Shown here piece after piece: positions 59,201 to 64,000 of a stretch of DNA of 64,000 bases (its first letter is position 1; each line of letters starts with the position of its first letter). This DNA is from Pleurodeles waltl (lineage: Eukaryota > Chordata > Amphibia > Caudata > Salamandridae), in contig NC_090437.1 in NCBI RefSeq assembly GCF_031143425.1, positions 1,180,020,863 through 1,180,084,862 of the forward strand, in the 5' to 3' direction. The notes beneath the pieces are model-generated. The model did no database searches. It was given only the letters and a program-made list of their open reading frames with translations, and was not told where the DNA came from. The position numbers and the translations under genes were made by a program.

Positions 59201-60060
59201 TATTTACCAGCGCTAGATTGATTCAGACTAACAGAACTGCCAAACTTTGTTTGTCCTTGTCAAGCCTACAGTCTAAGCTACTGAATATTGAAAGTGCAGC
59301 GTAATCTTGCTTCAAATTGCAAAACAAAAGTTATGAAGCTTCCCTGATCCATTATCGTTCTGTACAAAATCAATACCTAAACAACCAGCGTCTAGACACA
59401 TAAATGTCGAATTATTTAACAATGAGCAGTTAGCACAGAAAAAAACACTTAAATAGCAATTGAGGCACAGTGATGGGTTTTAAAGTAGCTTAGCTGGATT
59501 TATGTTAGACAAAAACAGTTTAACTAACTATGTACAACAACGCCTGAGGCTTTATGAAAAGGAATTTATCAGCAGAAAATGCGCGCTTTTTCTTTTACCT
59601 GTCAAGCGGCAATAATAGTAAAGTTCATTACAAGGTGGGAATGCTCGCAAATGTTTTGTATATTTTACAGTGATTTTTGATCTCATTAATTAAATCGTTT
59701 TTACATATTGTCAATAATGGCCCTTGTAGAAAGTCTGAAAAACTAATTTTGCTACAGAGAAAAGCCACCATAACCTATATATATATAATAATAATAATGG
59801 AAAAAGGTACAGTGCAGATCAGGGGAGCAACAAGTCTCTGGACTCTGCAGTGCAGGGGGACCCCCAAACCTTTGCCCTCTCGCCCTAAAAGATTTATGAA
59901 TGAATGCAATGAATGTCAGCCCCATCCCCACCCCCCCAACCACATTCTTCATGGCAGCCCCATAATTGTGGGTTAACTCAGAATACAATTGACCCGGAAT
60001 GTCTCCTTCTTTAAACACTACAACATACCCCCAGAGGCAATGAGCCCACCCACAGCGACA
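56276..60060. other. No gene recognised
   Basis: Mostly AT-rich. A TATATA/TAA microsatellite lies at 59777-59797. 59800-60060 looks like a repeat read on the minus strand but is not identified. Open frames have no domains. Confidence 0.45.
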
Positions 60061-60079
60061 AGGCATCCACTCCTGGAAG

Positions 60080-60328
60080 ATGAAGATTCCGATGTTCACT
60101 CCTGCTGAAAGTGCCGGTTTGGAATCAAGGTGGTCACCCAAAAATGTATCTGTGGCGCCAGAAACACCGTCAATACCTGAAAGCGCTGCAGGGGACAATG
60201 GTGTAGTACCCAGCTCTTCCAACCCTGGTACAATGACTGGCATTCAGGAGAGAGAAGGTGGAGCTAGATATAGTCTACGTCCACGGCCAGCTGCACCAGT
60301 CAGGCTACAGGATTATGTCTGCAAGTAG
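60080..60328 (+). pseudogene. Ty3/Gypsy pol C-terminal end (upstream remnant)
   Basis: Open frame ending RYSLRPRPAAPVRLQDYVC and a stop, the Arg/Pro-rich terminus common at the end of Gypsy pol. It lies 89 bp before an LTR. The same text recurs at 61635-61788 before the second LTR. Confidence 0.65.
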
Positions 60329-60416
60329 AGACTCTGTGTATTATGTGTGTTTTTGCCCATGCTCAGTGAGGTAAAGGTGTCAGTAGCCATACCAAATGTT
60401 TTGTTGTAGATTTTGG

Positions 60417-60747
60417 TGTCACATCCCTGTTTAGGACGATCGACCGCTATTTGTGTTTTGTTTAAAGTTTTGGAGGAACGTTATGTTCATACCATGATGG
60501 CAGTTAGCAGTGGGGGTGTTTAGAAGTGATAGGCAGATTTTACCACAACACACCCCTCTGTCGTAATGTAGGAATGGTTTAGCTCCGGACGTAAGGAGCG
60601 TAAGAAAAAAGGTGCGGGTCTCTGGGGCGAAAGGGCAGAGATGCGTAGTGAGTAACCAGTGCTGGCTGTGGCTTATTTTATTTATTCTCACTCACCCCGA
60701 TTCATAGGCCTCACGGAGGTCCGGCTTCCCTGCTCAGAGACGCAACA
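60417..60747 (+). repeat. Gypsy LTR 1
   Basis: 331 bp, TGTCACATCC to GACGCAACA. About 5% different from LTR 2 by eye. Followed after AAC by the primer site. Confidence 0.78.
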
Positions 60748-60750
60748 AAC

Positions 60751-60778
60751 TGGCGACAAGGACTGGGGTTCGACCCTC
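60751..60778 (+). promoter_or_regulatory. Gypsy primer binding site, tRNA-Ser-like
   Basis: TGGCGACAAGGACTGGGG followed by TTCGACC resembles the complement of the tRNA-Ser(GCU) 3' end and T arm, with about four differences. It lies three bases after LTR 1. Confidence 0.65.
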
Positions 60779-61377
60779 GCATCTCTGGGACCGAGGTCGC
60801 CTTCATTCTTGCTGACAGACGCTGCTGCGTCTGCGTTGCGGAGAACGCTGCCTGGAGCCGGCGGTTCCATCACCACACAACGACAGGTGGCCTCATATAC
60901 TGCACGAGGTCTGCTGCTGGAGGTTGGCCACGCCCCCGTATGCTCAGCGGAGCACGGGGACGAAGGAGTTTCATTTCCCAAGGACGCCCAGCACCACAGT
61001 CCATGGGTGAGTGAAGCCATCACTGCTGTTAGGCAACTTCAATTACCCACAAGCAGAAAGGAGCAAGATTGAGGAAGCAGAGAACGTCCACACCACACGG
61101 TTGAGGCTCAAGCTCCCTCCATCAAGGCCAGTTGGAACAACATTTACAGGCAACACCCCATCGCCACTCCCTCATTTGACAACCGACTGAAGGAACAGTG
61201 ACAGTTTTAGGATCATTGTGTATTCTAAAAACGACATGCCTCTGATAATACTGAACAACAGAGAATAGTGGTTTTCTCGCAAGGGCCCAGAGTGAGCACA
61301 GGAGGTGGCTGATAGCTGCCCAAAGAATATCCACATTCATCGGCTCATTTTTTTTTCTCCACCTGATCATTGTTATT

Positions 61378-61620
61378 ACCATGGCCACTTTTCCCACGCT
61401 TGAACCATTCTTGGTGGATGGGCCTCCGTCGGCGACCCAGAGAAATGGAAACTGTGGGTACAACGCCTTGAAAATTATTTTGCTGCAATGGCCATAGATC
61501 AAGACAGGAAATGACCAATGCTCCTATATCTGGGTGGTCCAGAGATCCACAAGATCAGTAAGTCGGTGGTTGAGGAGGGCCCGCCATTTTCATATCAGAC
61601 TTTAAAATGAGCAATCACAG
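61378..61620 (+). pseudogene. Ty3/Gypsy gag N-terminal fragment
   Basis: Begins MATFPTLEPF and, after a one-base change of frame near 61430, reads GDPEKWKLWVQRLENYFAAM, then LYLGGPEIHKI and PPFSYQTLK, the pattern of Gypsy Gag. Two stops interrupt it. It then runs straight into pol C-terminal sequence, so nearly all of gag-pol is deleted. Confidence 0.65.
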
Positions 61621-61873
61621 CCTTGCTCAATACCTGAAAGCGCTGCAGGGGACAATGGTGTAGTACCCAGCTCTTCCAACCCTGGTACAATGACTGGCAT
61701 TCAGGAGAGAGAAGGTGGAGCTCGATGTGGTCTACGTCCACGGCCAGCTGCACCAGTCAGGCTACAGGATTATGTCTGCAAGTAGAGACTCTGTGTATTA
61801 TGTGTGTTTTTGCCCATGCTCAGTGAGGTAAATGTGTCAGTAGCCATACCAAATGTTTTGTTGTAGATTTTGG

Positions 61874-62202
61874 TGTCACATCCCTGTTTAGGATGGTCCA
61901 CCGCTATTTGTGTTTTGTTTAAAGTTTTGAAGGAACGTTATGTTCCTACCATGATGGCAGTTAGCAGTGGGGGTTTAGAAGTGATAGGAGGATGTTACCG
62001 CAACACACCCCTCTGTCGTAATATAGGAATGGTTTAGCTCCGGACGTAAGGAGCGTAAGAATAAAGGTGCGGGTCTCTGGCGCGAAAGGGCAGAGATGCG
62101 TAGTGAGTAACCAGTGCTGGCTGTGGCGTATTTTATTTAATCTCACTCACCCCGATTCATAGGCCTCACGGAGGTCCTTCTTCCCTGCTGAGGGACGCAA
62201 CA
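61874..62202 (+). repeat. Gypsy LTR 2
   Basis: 329 bp, TGTCACATCC to GACGCAACA, colinear with LTR 1. Confidence 0.78.
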
Positions 62203-64000
62203 CTCTTCACCGGCACTTAATTGTCAACACCAATGCCTGTGACAGTTTGCCACAAGGTGGCACTGTCTGGCGAAGAGATGACCACAACATCAATTCATTT
62301 GTAATTCAATATACATTAAAAATTACTATTACCTGCCGCCAAAGGCATTCTTATAGCTTTGGGGGCCTGGTATAGTCCGAATTGTCACACTTGTAAGAGT
62401 GTGATGGTTAGTAGTTGTGTTTTTACTGTCTTTGGGCAGCATAGCAGGGGCAATGTGTGGCGCATGCTCCAGTGGCCTCCTGTCTAGAGCCCTGGCACTT
62501 ATTTTTTCTTTTTACAAATGAAGCACTTCTTTCACTGTGTGTAGCAGGATAGCTCTACAGGGCTGAATCTAATGGCTTTTCATATCTCAGCCATCCTTTT
62601 CTCAGGATCAAATAACTTATGATATTGCTGTCTCATTGAGGAGAGTTTAGAATCCCCTGTAGTGTGTTACCACAAAGACATGACCCATGTGTGACTGGAC
62701 TGCACAGGCCAAATACATGGAATGGTTGACCTTGTGTATTAGGTTATGAGGGGAGTAGAATGTATTGGATTCGTCAGTTATTGCTTTGCTGTTCCTCCAT
62801 GTCTGTTAAAAACATGCGAAGAATGGGGTCGCTTGATGGAACAAAGAAAGGTTGACAAGACAGAGATATCCCCATTTCCCATGAGAGTGAAGTCTCTTCC
62901 AAGTAGTTGTGTATCTTCCTTGTCCCACCTGGGCTCCCACATTTAGACTTCAATGTGATCCCACAACAAATGCACCAAGGGTGCAGATATTTCTGGCACG
63001 GATGTCAGTCTTTACTTCTTATTCATTTAGATCCTGAGTCATTACTTGGCAGACAGTATATTGGGAGTACCTTTATATGGTTGTGTAGCAATTTTAGTTA
63101 TAGCTTCATACACGTTATTTTAGCAACCTAGGCCTGCGGCTGTGCACTTTAACCTAGACATATTCTATTCAGCCTTGTTTTATTATTTTAACAATAGCCA
63201 CATTTGCGGTCTTGTTTTATTTTCTCTGTCTAGCTGTTCTTAGCCTAGGCCAGCACTGTGTTCTTAAACAAGACATTTCTTTCACTCTGTGCTTTTCTCA
63301 AGACTACAGTAACATAGGTTGCCAGCAAAAGTGGTACGCTTTGTCTCTAATGTTCACAGAAACATACACACTCTTACGTTGGAACAACAGCTGTTTTATT
63401 ATAAAAACACTACTTTGACCCATGTACGTTAGAGGGAGATTCCAGCCAGATGACCAGGACTGTATGCTGATTGCTGAGTGCTTTGCTGCAGCTGTTTATG
63501 TAGACCACAGGCCTCTTGCTCAGGTATGAGGGATGAGGACTTCCGAGGGGAACATGAAGGGCAGAATTAGAGCTTAACATGCTGTGCTCTAACATAACCC
63601 AGGTAGAAGCTATTTTTAATTAACTTAGTTTTTATGTTTCACTCTCCTTGTAACAATTTTAATACTGTCATGCTTCATCGTCCTAGTTATTGCAATACAT
63701 GCTTTATTATCTAAGATGCAGTTACTTCAATACAACCTTATTGAACTATATTCTGCCTCTGATTGTCCTTGCATATGTGAGACTAATATAACTGTGAGAA
63801 ATGGATGAGATCTGAGTGACCACGATTTCCCTGAGGAGTCAATTGTGTCATGCGCCCGGTTGCCCAATCATCTCTGCTCTTGGGTGGAGATGAGGCACTG
63901 CTAGTTAGCCGGAACAGAACCCGGATTAGGCCGTCATCTGTCACCTGTAATGGGCTCAGACTCAGTCCCCCACACTGCAAGTAGTTCTGCCGCCCAAATC
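62203..64000. other. No gene or recognised repeat
   Basis: AT-rich sequence. Short open frames have no recognisable domains on either strand. Confidence 0.5.

Larger units (their letters stand above)
60417..62202 (+). mobile_element. Internally deleted Ty3/Gypsy element
   Basis: Order: LTR 1, primer site, leader, gag start, deletion joint near 61632, pol C-terminal end (61635-61788), LTR 2 (61874-62202, 329 bp). A second pol C-terminus lies immediately before LTR 1, so LTR 1 was also the 3' LTR of an upstream copy: a tandem or recombined arrangement. No target duplication could be tested because the far left LTR is missing. Confidence 0.72.

Noticed and set aside
59752..60243. 163-codon minus-strand frame
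   Set aside because: Spans the antisense of the Gypsy pol end plus an unrelated repeat and a microsatellite. No domain seen.
60751..60778. tRNA-like TTCGA segment
   Set aside because: Only a T-arm complement within a primer binding site. No full cloverleaf.
59752..62202. Possible recent segmental duplication of 60170-60720 and 61640-62175
   Set aside because: The repeat limits coincide with a Gypsy pol end plus LTR, which explains the similarity without a segmental duplication.

Overview
The window is intergenic, repeat-dominated vertebrate nuclear DNA from a very large genome. I see no host protein gene, no rRNA or tRNA gene and no CRISPR array. Almost everything recognisable is a transposable element or its remains: PIF/Harbinger DNA transposons (three sizeable copies plus non-autonomous relatives), hAT-like and TA-flanked miniature elements, L1-like and L2/CR1-like LINE fragments, a Ty3/Gypsy element, a roughly 2-kb LTR-like repeat family (here called family X), and one nearly complete endogenous retrovirus. 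The abundance of Harbinger elements and the look of the miniature elements suggest a salamander, probably a newt such as Pleurodeles. That assignment is inference from memory of such genomes; no database search was possible.

Layout: 1-2409 is the end of a Harbinger element whose other end lies outside the window. 4180-7887 is an L1-like LINE interrupted by a family X repeat, itself interrupted by a 567-bp miniature element made almost entirely of consecutive perfect hairpins. 7941-16728 is a complete 8.8-kb Harbinger flanked by TTA target-site duplications. 16959-20116 holds three miniature elements. 20527-34094 is a 13.6-kb endogenous retrovirus with both LTRs, a 4-bp target duplication (ACTC), a tRNA-iMet-like primer site, gag, an in-frame UAG, pro-pol and env, lightly broken. 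37696-41415 is a second, decayed Harbinger family. 42-56 kb holds LINE and family X fragments, with one family X copy inserted in a minus-strand L1. 60080-62202 is a deleted Gypsy element sharing an LTR with an upstream remnant. The far right end has nothing I recognise.

The most interesting object is the 8.8-kb Harbinger. Its transposase is split into an 83-nt first exon just inside the left terminal repeat and a main exon 4.7 kb away. The intron contains minisatellite arrays and a complete three-exon gene on the opposite strand that encodes a SANT/trihelix protein with a long low-complexity tail. A second, different SANT/Myb-like gene with one intron lies beyond the transposase, also on the minus strand. 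Harbingers are normally described with one transposase and one Myb-like partner, so a three-gene element with a gene nested in the transposase intron is the leading candidate for something undescribed. The splice phases of all three genes agree, and the tiny first exon is the same length in the partial copy at the left edge, with many differences confined to synonymous positions.
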